Origin: Syntrophomonadaceae bacterium
GTDB lineage: Bacteria > Bacillota > Syntrophomonadia > Syntrophomonadales > Syntrophomonadaceae
Direction: 5' to 3'
Assembly: GCA_028706315.1 (NCBI GenBank)
Contig: JAQWBP010000007.1
Coordinates: 28,085-92,084, forward strand
DNA: 64,000 bases
The notes under the pieces are model-generated. The model made no database searches. It saw only the letters and a program-made list of their open reading frames with translations, and was not told where the DNA came from. The first letter of the stretch is position 1; each line of letters starts with the position of its first letter. A program made the translations under genes and the position numbers. Positions 44,492-53,469 of this stretch are shown here, one piece after another.

Positions 44492-44608
44492 CTTTTTACC
44501 ATCATGCTGTGAAATTTTTACTAGCAACAGGAGCTTTATCCCCCAAAGCCTGTACACCGTTATTGGGAGCTAACCCTACCAGAAACATGGTTTAGTCTAA
44601 TCAAGTCG

Positions 44609-47600
44609 TTATATTAAGCTTAAAACCTTTTGTAAATTCTCTAGTGAATTCATCCCATCTAGCTGGAGCTCTAGAGTGTAATCATTGATTTTTTTCATTT
44701 TATATCCCTCGATATTTAGGCTGAAACTATGAGGCAATCTGTCTGCCAGCTGAATTTGAATATGCCGGCCCTTCCTGCGTAATGTTTTTATCTCTTTTTC
44801 CCGCGCTACAATACGCAAAGAGGCGATGCGAAGGAAGTTTTCTACTGGCTGCGGCAAAGGCCCAAATCGATCTCGGAGTTCATTACGTATATCTTCTATC
44901 TCCTGATGTTCCAGGACTAGCAGCATACGGCGGTAGATCCGCATTTTAGTTCCTGAATCAGGTATATAACTGTCAGGAATATAATAATCAACATCAATGT
45001 CCATCTGCGGGTTGATTCTTTCCGGCCCCTGATTTCCCTTTATCCGGGCTGCCTCCTGTTCAAGTAACCGACAGTACATATCAAAGCCTACCGCCTGGAT
45101 ATAGCCGTGCTGTTCGGACCCCAAGATGTTCCCTGCTCCTCTTATTTCCAAGTCGCGTAAAGCTATTTTTATTCCTGAGCCTAGTTCATTAAACTCGCGG
45201 ATAGAATTTAACCTTTTCTGGGCTGTCTCACTTATTATCCGGTCGGGGCGGTAGATAAGATAAGCATAAGCTATCCGGTTGGAACGTCCCACTCGACCCC
45301 GAAGCTGGTAGAGCTGAGCCAGCCCCATTTTATCAGCTTCGTCAATTATTATGGTGTTAACATTGGGCATATCCAGACCAGACTCAATGATAGTAGTACA
45401 GAGGAAAACCTGGTATTTTCCCCGGACAAAGTCCATCATTACCTGGGAGAGCTCATCTTCTTTCATACGTCCATGGCCGACAACGATACTTACCTCTGGG
45501 AGCATTTGTACCAGGTTCTTTTGGATTCTGTAGATATCTTCTATCCGATTGTGAACAACAAACACCTGTCCACCACGTTCAATTTCTGCCAGTATAGATT
45601 CCCTGATAATCTCTTCATTATATTCGAGGACATAAGTAGTTATTGGATATCTTTCCGGAGGCGGGGTATCAATAACGCTTAAATCACGCAACCCGGTCAT
45701 AGACATATGTAAGCTGCGAGGTATAGGCGTTGCAGACAGGCTAATAACATCAACAAGTTCCTTGTAAGCTTTTATTTTTTCTTTCTGGGCCACCCCAAAA
45801 CGATGTTCTTCATCGATAATTAGCAATCCCAAATCTTTAAATTCCAGATCTTTTGAGAGTATCCGATGGGTCCCTATAATAATGTCAATCAGGCCTTTTT
45901 TTAAGTCGGCAATAATTTTCTTCTGCTGGGCTGCTGTACGGAACCGGCTTAAAACTTCAATAGTTGCGGGATATTCCGCAAACCGCTCCCGAAAAGACTG
46001 AAAATGCTGCTCCGCCAGTACCGTGGTAGGAACAAGTATGGCTACCTGTTTTCCATCCATAATGGCCTTAAAGGCTGCGCGCATGGCTACTTCAGTTTTG
46101 CCATAACCTACATCGCCACAAATTAATCGGTCCATAGGACGACGGCTCTCCATATCTTTTTTAACCTCGTTAATAGCTTTTAACTGGTCAGGAGTTTCCT
46201 GGAAAGGAAAACTATCTTCAAACTGCCGCTGCCAGGGAGTATCTGGGGAAAAAGCAAAACCCTCCTGGGCCTGGCGCTGAGCATATAGCCGCAGCAAAGT
46301 TCCTGCCATTTCCTGTATGGAGCCGGCAACTTTTTTGCGGGTTCTTTCCCATTCAGTTCCTCCCAGTTTGCTCAGACGAGGATTTTTCGCCTCTGAGGCA
46401 TTATATTTATAAAGTACATCAAGTTTATCAACCGGCAGATAAAGTTTGTCTGTACCCGCATATTCGAGCAGGATATATTCACGAGTAATGCCATCCGTCT
46501 CCACGTTGGTGACCCCGCGGAAAATTCCAATACCATAATTTTCATGGACTACATAGTCACCTAGTTTAAGGTCTTCAATAAGTACTCTTTCTTCAACTTT
46601 TTTACGCCGCCGGGTGCTGTGTTCTGGCTTGCGGCCCCATATATCTCTATCTGATACTATGGCTATTTTTAGGGTCTGGCTGATGAAACCAGTTTCGATT
46701 TTTTCCCCACTTATTTCGATATTAGTAATATGTCCATCACTTAGCTCTTTTTGCAACTGTTCTGCTGCCAATTTACCCCTTATCGATAGACGAATAGTGT
46801 ACTCCTTTTTTTGCCATTCTCTTAAGCGGTTAAAAAGTAGTTCATGGTTCCCGTAAAAAGGTTCCATTTCCTGCTGGGAGACGTGTTCCATAAGTCCCAC
46901 ACTGACCTGTGGAATATTGGCCGGAAAAAAGGAATGGTAAATTACTGCCCGTGATTTAATTCTGTCTGCTATATCATTACGGTCTAAAAGTTCCAGCTCC
47001 CGGACATTTTTCTTTTCGCGGTGGGCTTCTCTTAGTGAGTCGCGGTATCTTTTCTGATTTTTCTCCAGAACCTTATAAAACTCCCGGGGTTCATCAAAAA
47101 ATATCCCGGTATCTTCCCGCAAGTAGTCGATAAGACTGGCATGCAGGTTTTCCCCATAAAGCTCATCAGCCGGACATATATGAAGGCAGGTGGTTTTCCG
47201 GCCTGACCTCTGGGTATTGACATCAAAAAGGCGCATGGAGTCAATAAAATCACCGAATAATTCTATCCGTACGGGTTGCTTGGCATTTACTGGGTAAATA
47301 TCCATAATGCCTCCCCGCAGGGCAAATTCGCCGGTACGAGTTATGGTATCAACCCGGACATAACCACCATCGACCAGCTGCCTTAATAGGATGTTTAGGT
47401 CTATCTCCTCACCCGTATTTAATTCCAGCATACTAGCTTTAAATTGCTCTGGTGCAAGTAAAGGATACATAAAGGCACCTGGTGTAGCTATGATAAAAGT
47501 ACTGCGCCGGGGATGCAGCAGACAATCCTGCAGAGTAAGTATGCGATCTATCTCTAGCTGGGAATAGTTTTCCTTCATAAAAACAAATTCGCGGCCCAGG

Positions 47601-47818
47601 AACATAAGTACTTTGTCCTCACCTACCAGCCCCTGCAGATCCCGGGCCAGATCGTAAGCTTTTTCTTCCCCTGGTACCAGACATAGTAATTTGCCCGGGC
47701 AGTTTTTTTGTAGTTCAGCCAGTGTGAAACTTTTGGCTGTTCCGGATAATCCGGTTAAGAGAATGTTCTGGTTTTTTTGCCGACATTTATGAATGGACTG
47801 CCAAAATTTTCCTTCCAA
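44609..47818 (-). CDS. mfd: Transcription-repair coupling factor
   Basis: Translocase that removes stalled RNA polymerase and recruits UvrA. The 1069-residue protein has a UvrB-like N-terminus and the polymerase-interacting domain (EERVLIEDLKLGDYVVHENYGIGIFRGV). The RecG-like helicase carries LICGDVGYGKTEVAMRAAF (motif I), LLIIDEEHRFGVAQKEK and LRGRVGRSNRIAYAY, and a C-terminal TRCF domain follows. Start put at TTG 47818, seven bases after GGGAGG; the frame runs 32 codons further up but those residues are unlike the family. Confidence 0.96.
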   Translation of the reverse strand: MEGKFWQSIHKCRQKNQNILLTGLSGTAKSFTLAELQKNCPGKLLCLVPGEEKAYDLARDLQGLVGEDKVLMFLGREFVFMKENYSQLEIDRILTLQDCLLHPRRSTFIIATPGAFMYPLLAPEQFKASMLELNTGEEIDLNILLRQLVDGGYVRVDTITRTGEFALRGGIMDIYPVNAKQPVRIELFGDFIDSMRLFDVNTQRSGRKTTCLHICPADELYGENLHASLIDYLREDTGIFFDEPREFYKVLEKNQKRYRDSLREAHREKKNVRELELLDRNDIADRIKSRAVIYHSFFPANIPQVSVGLMEHVSQQEMEPFYGNHELLFNRLREWQKKEYTIRLSIRGKLAAEQLQKELSDGHITNIEISGEKIETGFISQTLKIAIVSDRDIWGRKPEHSTRRRKKVEERVLIEDLKLGDYVVHENYGIGIFRGVTNVETDGITREYILLEYAGTDKLYLPVDKLDVLYKYNASEAKNPRLSKLGGTEWERTRKKVAGSIQEMAGTLLRLYAQRQAQEGFAFSPDTPWQRQFEDSFPFQETPDQLKAINEVKKDMESRRPMDRLICGDVGYGKTEVAMRAAFKAIMDGKQVAILVPTTVLAEQHFQSFRERFAEYPATIEVLSRFRTAAQQKKIIADLKKGLIDIIIGTHRILSKDLEFKDLGLLIIDEEHRFGVAQKEKIKAYKELVDVISLSATPIPRSLHMSMTGLRDLSVIDTPPPERYPITTYVLEYNEEIIRESILAEIERGGQVFVVHNRIEDIYRIQKNLVQMLPEVSIVVGHGRMKEDELSQVMMDFVRGKYQVFLCTTIIESGLDMPNVNTIIIDEADKMGLAQLYQLRGRVGRSNRIAYAYLIYRPDRIISETAQKRLNSIREFNELGSGIKIALRDLEIRGAGNILGSEQHGYIQAVGFDMYCRLLEQEAARIKGNQGPERINPQMDIDVDYYIPDSYIPDSGTKMRIYRRMLLVLEHQEIEDIRNELRDRFGPLPQPVENFLRIASLRIVAREKEIKTLRRKGRHIQIQLADRLPHSFSLNIEGYKMKKINDYTLELQLDGMNSLENLQKVLSLI

Positions 47819-47899
47819 GTGATTGCCTCCCAAACAGATAAGGTGGACACCGACAAAAGCCGGCCCCCACTCGAGAATTTTGAATTTATGAATTTTAAT

Positions 47900-48198
47900 A
47901 GCCACGGATGACACAGATTTTTTTTAGACGCTGATTGGCGCTGATTTATATGATTTACGCAGATCTTTTTTCTTAATATTTTTTATAAAAAATCTGCGTT
48001 AGTCATAAAAGTCTGCGATAGTCTGCGTCCCGGGAAAAATTTAACGCGGGTTCGCTAACGCTCACACGCAGATTTTTTAGGATTTACGCAGATCCTTCTT
48101 GTTTAATATCTTTAAAAAGTGCTTTGCACTTTTCATAGAAAAAATAAAGAATAAAATCAGCGGTAATCATAATAATCGTGTAAATCTGCGTCTATATT
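47900..48198. repeat. C-type repeat cluster between fin and mfd
   Basis: About 300 bases of CTGCGT/CAGCGG words with AATCATAATAATC spacers, an AAAGTGC-TTT-GCACTTT hairpin at about 48116-48132 and the block CGCGGGTTCGCTAACGCTCACACGCAGAT shared with 39668-40000 and 42020-42055. No open frame. Confidence 0.85.
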
Positions 48199-48203
48199 CT
48201 AAG

Positions 48204-48368
48204 TTAGTTATAATAATGGCGTATATTTGATATGGGTGGTTCGTTGAGGCCTATTTCCTGGGAACATTCTTCACAGACGCCATTTATTTCTATAGCTCCT
48301 TCTGGTCCTTCCACTTCGGAAATATTGTAAATCATCTGGCAATAGTCACAGGTGTGGTATACTTTCAT
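48204..48368 (-). CDS. fin: Anti-sigma-F factor Fin family protein
   Basis: Short gene, 54 residues: starts MKVYHTCDYCQMIYNISEVEG, ends NEPPISNIRHYYN. It has the two CxxC pairs (CDYC at 7-10 and CEEC near 32-35) of the zinc-binding Fin/YabK family. In B. subtilis Fin blocks sigma-F to allow the switch to sigma-G. The place between pth and mfd is exactly that of yabK. AAGGGG precedes the ATG by nine bases, and a sigma-F-like promoter stands upstream. Confidence 0.9.
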   Translation of the reverse strand: MKVYHTCDYCQMIYNISEVEGPEGAIEINGVCEECSQEIGLNEPPISNIRHYYN

Positions 48369-48390
48369 GTCTGCTTGCCCCTTTTTGGTT

Positions 48391-48419
48391 TAGTGTTACA
48401 CCTGCTACCTTAAATATAC
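48391..48419 (-). promoter_or_regulatory. Candidate sigma-F promoter of fin
   Basis: Minus strand GTATA (48419-48415), 14-base spacer, TGTAACACTA (48400-48391). This fits GYATA ... GGNNANAHTR with one mismatch. It is 22 bases before the start codon. Confidence 0.5.
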
Positions 48420-48424
48420 CCTAA

Positions 48425-48976
48425 TTAATTATACATATTCATAGTGGTAACTATGCCATTTTTTATCCAATATTCAAGTGCATCAGCCGCTTTTTCAATA
48501 GTAGCCTGCATTATTTGTTTTTCTTCCCCATAGAATTTACCTAAAACCCAATCAACCGTATCATCCGCAGGACGGCCAATGCCTACCCTGATGCGAGGAA
48601 AATCATTGCTGCCTAATCGTTGGCATATGGAGACCATCCCTTTATGTCCGCCGGTGCCCCCGGTGGCTCTAATTCTTAATAACCCGGTAGGTAAGTCCAT
48701 GTCGTCATATACTACCATTAAATCAGACAGGGCCAGCTTATACCAGTGCATCAGGGGTTGAACTGCGCTGCCGCTGAGATTCATGTAGGTTAGCGGTTTT
48801 ACCACCAGCACTTTTTCCGTGCCGATTTGTAAATGGCCTATTATGGAATCGAATTTACTTTCTTCTTTAGCGATAGTATACCGCCCAGCCAGTTCTTCCA
48901 CAACCTGATATCCCGTGTTATGGCGGGTGTCTTTGTATTTTCTTCCCGGGTTTCCCAAACCAACAATAATTTTCAT
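48425..48976 (-). CDS. pth: Peptidyl-tRNA hydrolase
   Basis: Frees tRNAs from peptidyl-tRNA lost by ribosomes; called SpoVC in Bacillus. The 183-residue protein starts MKIIVGLGNPGRKYKDTRHNTGYQVVEELA with the catalytic His. It has VLVVKPLTYMNLSGSAVQPLMHWY near 58 and VVYDDMDLPTGLLRIRATGGTGGHKGMVSIC near 90-120. Start ATG 48976 after GAGGG. The frame is open for 89 more codons, but only by translating a repeat hairpin, which would give a false long protein. Confidence 0.97.
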   Translation of the reverse strand: MKIIVGLGNPGRKYKDTRHNTGYQVVEELAGRYTIAKEESKFDSIIGHLQIGTEKVLVVKPLTYMNLSGSAVQPLMHWYKLALSDLMVVYDDMDLPTGLLRIRATGGTGGHKGMVSICQRLGSNDFPRIRVGIGRPADDTVDWVLGKFYGEEKQIMQATIEKAADALEYWIKNGIVTTMNMYN

Positions 48977-49007
48977 AATAGTACCCTCAGTTTTTCTAAA
49001 ATTTGGG

Positions 49008-49098
49008 ATGCAGTGGGGACGGTTCCTGTTGCACTGATTTAACAGTGCAACAGGAACCGTCCCCACTGCATTCCAACAGGAACCGTCCCCACTGCATC
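49008..49098. repeat. GGGGACGGTTC-family dimer plus an extra half copy (A7)
   Basis: Hairpin 49008-49072 (core GGGGACGGTTCCTG, outer ATGCAGT, inner TTGCACTG, loop ATTTAA) followed by a second right half at 49074-49098. It lies between the ctc terminator and pth. Confidence 0.9.
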
Positions 49099-49101
49099 CG
49101 C

Positions 49102-49131
49102 AAAAAACCTCGGATATAAGTCCGAGGTTTT
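49102..49131 (-). terminator. Terminator of ctc (L25)
   Basis: Stem AAAACCTCGGA / TCCGAGGTTTT followed by TTTTTTG-type run on the minus strand, directly after the ctc stop. Confidence 0.85.
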
Positions 49132-49139
49132 CTTTACTT

Positions 49140-49787
49140 TTATTCTGCTGGTGCCTCTTCGGCATCTGTTTCTTCTGCAGACTCGGATTCTTCGTCCTCG
49201 CCTTCAGTTTCGGTTTCATCATCCACAGCCATAGAAGGAGCAAGAACTGTAGCTAATAAAGTATCTAGATCACTTAGTACTTCTACATTATCAGGTAGCT
49301 TAAGATCAGCTACTGTAACTTTCTCGCCTATTTCCAGATCTGCTACACTACACTCGAAAATTTCCGGAATGTCTATAGGCAAACAGGAAACTTCTATTTC
49401 TTTGGCACCCAGCTGCAAGATTCCCTCTTTTTTGATAATTTCTTCTTCTCCGATAATATGGATACCAACCATACTTTTAATAGTCTCGTTCATATTAACG
49501 TTTAAAAAGTCTACATGGTTAATCTGCCCGCTCAGGGGGTTTCTTTGCAACTCCCTTACTAGAACCATAAATGGTTTTGCCTCTCCTTCTAGTTCTAGTG
49601 AAAATAATCCTCGGGAGCCATAGGTAGTAAATGTCTTGGATAACTCTTTACGCCCGAGAAATACCGGCGTGTTTCCGGTGTCTTTCCCATATAGAACCCC
49701 AGGAATCCATTCCTGGCGTTTTTCATTTAGATAACCCTTACTTTTTATTTCTCTTTTTTTAGCTGCGATTTTCTGTGCTATAGCCAA
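49140..49787 (-). CDS. ctc: 50S ribosomal protein L25 / general stress protein Ctc
   Basis: Binds 5S rRNA. The 215-residue long form has the L25 domain (KREIKSKGYLNEKRQEWIPGVLYGKD ... PLSGQINHVDFLNV), the CTC beta domain (IEVSCLPIDIPEIFECSVADLEIGEKVTVADL), and a long acidic tail (EDEESESAEETDAEEAPAE). Start codon TTG 49787 behind AAGGGGTGG. It lies between prs and pth as in Bacillus. A sigma-A-type promoter is present; no sigma-B site was seen. Confidence 0.95.
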   Translation of the reverse strand: MAIAQKIAAKKREIKSKGYLNEKRQEWIPGVLYGKDTGNTPVFLGRKELSKTFTTYGSRGLFSLELEGEAKPFMVLVRELQRNPLSGQINHVDFLNVNMNETIKSMVGIHIIGEEEIIKKEGILQLGAKEIEVSCLPIDIPEIFECSVADLEIGEKVTVADLKLPDNVEVLSDLDTLLATVLAPSMAVDDETETEGEDEESESAEETDAEEAPAE

Positions 49788-49906
49788 ATCAGACCACCCC
49801 TTAACATACTATTTACCTGAGTAAGTAATATTTTATCCGTTACCCAAGTCGCGCCTTTGTTGCATAGTTAGTTGGCATTTTCAAGCGCAAAGGTTTTGCA
49901 TAACTT

Positions 49907-49936
49907 ATTATATCAGTAATGCGTATTTGTGTCCAA
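49907..49936 (-). promoter_or_regulatory. Sigma-A promoter of ctc
   Basis: Minus strand TTGGAC (49936-49931), 18-base spacer, TATAAT (49912-49907). The leader is about 110 bases. Confidence 0.65.
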
Positions 49937-49947
49937 AAACTTGCATT

Positions 49948-50901
49948 TTAAGACTCAAACAACTTGCTTACGGAAAGATCTTCGTGTATTCGCAGAATAG
50001 CTTCCCCTATCAGAGGGGCTACTGACAATACTTTTATATTAGGTAATTGCTTAGCTTCGGCTAAGGGAATCGTGTTAGTAACGACTATTTCTTTAAATGG
50101 GGCCTTGGATAATCTTTCTATGGCCGGTCCTGAAAATACCGGATGTGTGCAGCAGCCGTAAACTTCTGTAGCACCCTTGTCCAGCATTACCTGAGCAGCT
50201 GCACATAATGTGCCGGCCGTATCAATGATATCATCAACAATAATAACTGATTTCCCCTCAACATCGCCTATTACATTCATAACTTCTGATACATTAGGTT
50301 TCGGTCTTCTTTTGTCAACGATAGCCAGGGGAGCTCCCAGCTTGGCTGCCAGGTCCCGGGCACGAGTAACACCGCCGACATCAGGAGATAAAACAACTGC
50401 CTTAAATCCATTCAATTTACTTTTGAAATATTCTGCTATTGTGGGTCCACCAGGCAGATGGTCTACCGGAATATCATAAAAGCCCTGGATCTGAGTAGCA
50501 TGAAGGTCTACCGCTACGACTCGTTGAGCACCTGCTTCAGTAATCAGGTTCGAAACCAGCTTGGCAGTGATCGGATCTCGAGCCTTACTCTTCCGGTCTT
50601 GACGTGCATAACCATAGTAGGGGATAACTGCGTTTATACGTGATGCAGATGCCCTTCTGAAAGCATCGATCATAATAAGGAGTTCCATTAGATTTTCATT
50701 TACCGGGGAACAGGTAGGTTGTACAACAAATACATCCACTCCGCGAACACTTTCATTAATTGCACAGCTTGTCTCCCCATCAGAAAAATGAGCTACTTTT
50801 GCCTCTCCCATCGGTATTCCCAAATATCTGGCGATTTCTTCAGCCAGGCGGGGATTGGCATTACCTGTAAATAATTTCATCCTCCATCTGGATGCTTTCA
50901 T
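49948..50901 (-). CDS. prs: Ribose-phosphate pyrophosphokinase
   Basis: Makes PRPP for nucleotide, histidine and NAD synthesis (NadC uses it). The 317-residue protein has [100 protein letters not shown], and the PRPP loop [19 protein letters not shown] near 218. Start ATG 50901 follows AGGAGG; an ATG eight codons in would begin at the common MKLFTGN. 17 bases after glmU. Confidence 0.98.
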   Translation of the reverse strand: MKASRWRMKLFTGNANPRLAEEIARYLGIPMGEAKVAHFSDGETSCAINESVRGVDVFVVQPTCSPVNENLMELLIMIDAFRRASASRINAVIPYYGYARQDRKSKARDPITAKLVSNLITEAGAQRVVAVDLHATQIQGFYDIPVDHLPGGPTIAEYFKSKLNGFKAVVLSPDVGGVTRARDLAAKLGAPLAIVDKRRPKPNVSEVMNVIGDVEGKSVIIVDDIIDTAGTLCAAAQVMLDKGATEVYGCCTHPVFSGPAIERLSKAPFKEIVVTNTIPLAEAKQLPNIKVLSVAPLIGEAILRIHEDLSVSKLFES

Positions 50902-50918
50902 ATGTTTTATACCTCCTG

Positions 50919-52283
50919 CTAATCTTCTTTTTTCTTTTTCCAGTCTTTTATGACCTTTTGTGGTGCACGTTCTATGGCTAGAGAATCTTCTGGGACATCA
51001 CGGGTAATGGTAGAACCTGCGCCAGTCATAGAATTCCGTTTAACGGTTACCGGAGCAACCAGATTAGTATTACTACCTATAAATACTTTATCCTCCAGGA
51101 TAGTCTGGTACTTATTTTTTCCATCATAATTGCAGGTAATAGTTCCTGCTCCAATATTTACCCCTTCTCCTACCAGAGCATCTCCTACATAACTTAAATG
51201 AGGAATTTTACTCTTAACCCCAATAACCGATTTCTTAATTTCAACAAAGTCGCCCACTTTGACGCCATGTTTAAGTACCGTTTCCGGCCGGAGGTACGCA
51301 AAGGGACCTATGTTACAGTCATCGTCTATCTGGGCTTGTTTAATCCTGGAAGTTTCAATAACTACACCATGCCCGATAACAGATGAGTTTATGCGGGTGG
51401 AAGGGCCAATTTCACAGGATTCCCCAATCTCAGTTTGCCCTTCAATTATGGTGTTAGGATAGATAATAGTGTCTCTGCCAATTATGACATCTTTGTCAAT
51501 ATATGTCGACCTGGGATCCATAATAGTGACCCCGTTTTCCATTAATTCAATATTTTTCCTCTGGCGCAGTTTGTTTTCCGCCCAAGATAATTGCACCCGA
51601 TCATTTACGCCATAAAGCTCTTCTACATCATCATGCAGCAGGACTGCTACCTGGCGCTGATTATTTTTTAGTATCTCTAGTACATCAGTCAGATAGTATT
51701 CCCCCTGGGCATTACTGGTGCCTAATTTCTTTAGCGCCGCAAATACTGCAGCAATATCGAAACAATAAATTCCGGAATTGATTTCCTGAATCTTTTTTTC
51801 TTCCTCCCGAGCATCTTTTTCCTCTACCACCCGATCGAAGGAATTATCCGGATTCCGCAGTATTCTGCCATATCCGTAAGGATTATTAATTACTGCTGAT
51901 AATATGGTAGCAGTAGCCTTTTGTTGCTGGTGAAAATCCAACATTTTTTTGATGGTTCCAGCCCGCAATAATGGAGTATCTCCAGTCAGAACTAGTACTG
52001 TACCATCAGGATCAATGCTTCCCTCGGCCTGCATTAGGGCATGTCCAGTACCCAGCTGTTGCTCCTGGACAGCAAAGCGGACATCCCTGTCGGCCAGCAC
52101 TTCCTGGACTATTTCTTTGCTATGGCCAACTACCACGGTTATATCATTTACTCCGGCTTCTTTTACAGCATCGGCTATATGACAAATCATTGGTTTGCCT
52201 GCAGCTTGGTGTACTACTTTTGGCTGTCGCGATACCATGCGTACCCCTTTACCGGCAGCCAGTATAACTGCTGAAAACTTCAC
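50919..52283 (-). CDS. glmU: Bifunctional UDP-N-acetylglucosamine pyrophosphorylase / glucosamine-1-phosphate N-acetyltransferase
   Basis: Makes UDP-GlcNAc for peptidoglycan and the glycan genes at the other end of the window. The 454-residue protein has the uridyltransferase motif [28 protein letters not shown] at the N-terminus, VLTGDTPLL near 97 and [10 protein letters not shown] near 165. A left-handed beta-helix (about 250-440) follows with [50 protein letters not shown] choose GTG 52283 (nine bases after AAGGTG) over GTG 52295. Confidence 0.97.
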   Translation of the reverse strand: MKFSAVILAAGKGVRMVSRQPKVVHQAAGKPMICHIADAVKEAGVNDITVVVGHSKEIVQEVLADRDVRFAVQEQQLGTGHALMQAEGSIDPDGTVLVLTGDTPLLRAGTIKKMLDFHQQQKATATILSAVINNPYGYGRILRNPDNSFDRVVEEKDAREEEKKIQEINSGIYCFDIAAVFAALKKLGTSNAQGEYYLTDVLEILKNNQRQVAVLLHDDVEELYGVNDRVQLSWAENKLRQRKNIELMENGVTIMDPRSTYIDKDVIIGRDTIIYPNTIIEGQTEIGESCEIGPSTRINSSVIGHGVVIETSRIKQAQIDDDCNIGPFAYLRPETVLKHGVKVGDFVEIKKSVIGVKSKIPHLSYVGDALVGEGVNIGAGTITCNYDGKNKYQTILEDKVFIGSNTNLVAPVTVKRNSMTGAGSTITRDVPEDSLAIERAPQKVIKDWKKKKED

Positions 52284-52616
52284 CTGAAAATTCACCTTCT
52301 TAAATGTTTGTTTACTCTAATATAATTTATGAGAAATTGTTCTGTTTGTGCTGCTTATTGCAACATGGATTTATTCCTTAATTTAGTAGAAAGCTTAATA
52401 TCTTGCTGGATTTTGTTACAATATCATATCACGCGTATTATTATAACCTTTTATCAAATAGAAACAAAAACTTTTTCTAATTCTTTGCTTTCTATACCTG
52501 CCGGCAGCATTCCTGTAAAAGAGTTACAATTATTTTACCCTTATTTCCTACAAAAAGTGATTTGGAAAAGTCTGCATTTTGAAAATTCGCGTTTTCTGCA
52601 TTGAATGAGTGCAATA
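52284..52616. other. Intergenic stretch without a recognised gene
   Basis: AT-rich. A possible TATATT -10 box lies near 52315 on the minus strand for glmU. 52570-52605 is a short C-type repeat fragment (TTCGCGTTTTCTGCATTGAATG). Plus-strand open frames here have no ribosome site. Confidence 0.5.
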
Positions 52617-52653
52617 AAAAGAGCTTTGCCCTTTTTGTGCGGTAAAGCTCTTT
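52617..52653 (-). terminator. Terminator of the nucleotidyltransferase gene
   Basis: Stem AAAGAGCTTT / AAAGCTCTTT with T-run on the minus strand, 27 bases past the stop. Confidence 0.75.
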
Positions 52654-52679
52654 AGTTACTATTGACACTTGCTAGTATG

Positions 52680-53456
52680 TTAAAAAGTAATATCTGCCAG
52701 ATAGCGGTGGGCAAGTTCGAGATCACTTGGTTTGTCTACATCTACACCCACCTCAGCATAATCGGAAATAATAGCTTTTCCTTTAATATTCATCACTTTG
52801 TAAAATCTTTTTTCTACTGCCTTGATCGAAAGACGCTTTATAAAGTATTGCCATACGAGGCCGAGCCCAAAAAGTCGAGCCATGGCCAGAGGATTTTTCC
52901 GTCTTAGTACCAGCTGTACAGCCATATCGATCACCTGGTTAATTATCCCGGTACGCAGCATAAAAAGATTGCCCCCGGTAAAAATCCCATCTGTTAATTT
53001 GACATAAGTTCTGTTTACCCCGGGAAACTTATGGTCGTTAACTTCTTTGCTAGTTACCGCATAGAAAAATTCGGCATCATGTTTTTCCGACTGGTTGATA
53101 AAGTCATCTATGGCTTCTGCAGTTATAAATGGTATATCTGTAGGCATTATTAAAACACTACGGCTAGGTTCCTTGTCCTGCAGAAAGTTAACCGCATTGA
53201 CAAAGCTTTCAACCGCATTGTCGCCTCCTTCAACAATATACACATTTTCCTCCCGACAGAATATATTACGCAAAGATTCTACCGGTCCGCTGATGACTAT
53301 ATTTCTAATATGTGATGACTGGCGTAATGCCTGGTAAACATAATATATCATCGGATATTTGCCTATGATAATAAGTGCTTCATTATCATAAGGAGCAATT
53401 TTTTTTAGCTCACCACTGCTCTCCCCGCCGGCCAGGATGATGGCATCATATTGCAT
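52680..53456 (-). CDS. MobA-like NTP transferase domain protein
   Basis: A 258-residue nucleotidyltransferase of the MobA/GlmU N-terminal fold: YDAIILAGGESSGELKKIAPYDNEALIIIGKYPMIYYVYQAL near 3-44, VLIMPTDIPFITAEAIDDFI near 98-117 and FTGGNLFMLRTGIINQVI near 158. It lacks a beta-helix. Position before glmU suggests a sugar-phosphate or cofactor nucleotide substrate, but molybdopterin cannot be excluded. GGAGGTACATAT precedes ATG 53456. It starts 13 bases after a GntR gene. Confidence 0.82.
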   Translation of the reverse strand: MQYDAIILAGGESSGELKKIAPYDNEALIIIGKYPMIYYVYQALRQSSHIRNIVISGPVESLRNIFCREENVYIVEGGDNAVESFVNAVNFLQDKEPSRSVLIMPTDIPFITAEAIDDFINQSEKHDAEFFYAVTSKEVNDHKFPGVNRTYVKLTDGIFTGGNLFMLRTGIINQVIDMAVQLVLRRKNPLAMARLFGLGLVWQYFIKRLSIKAVEKRFYKVMNIKGKAIISDYAEVGVDVDKPSDLELAHRYLADITF

Positions 53457-53469
53457 ATATGTACCTCCG

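Noticed and set aside
44502..44588. 28-codon frame after mfd (MFLVGLAPNNG...)
   Set aside because: No ribosome site and no known family; more likely part of the spoVT upstream region.
39668..48198. CRISPR-like repeated words (CTGCGT, CAGCGG) in the intergenic stretches
   Set aside because: Spacing is irregular, units are degenerate and arranged head to head, there are no unique equal-length spacers and no cas genes.
48977..49243. N-terminal extension of peptidyl-tRNA hydrolase (89 extra codons)
   Set aside because: It is produced by translating the A7 hairpin and terminator; the family N-terminus MKIIVGLGNPG has its own ribosome site at 48976.
52329..52604. 91-codon plus-strand open frame
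   Set aside because: No ribosome site, and it ends in a C-type repeat fragment; composition is that of AT-rich non-coding DNA.
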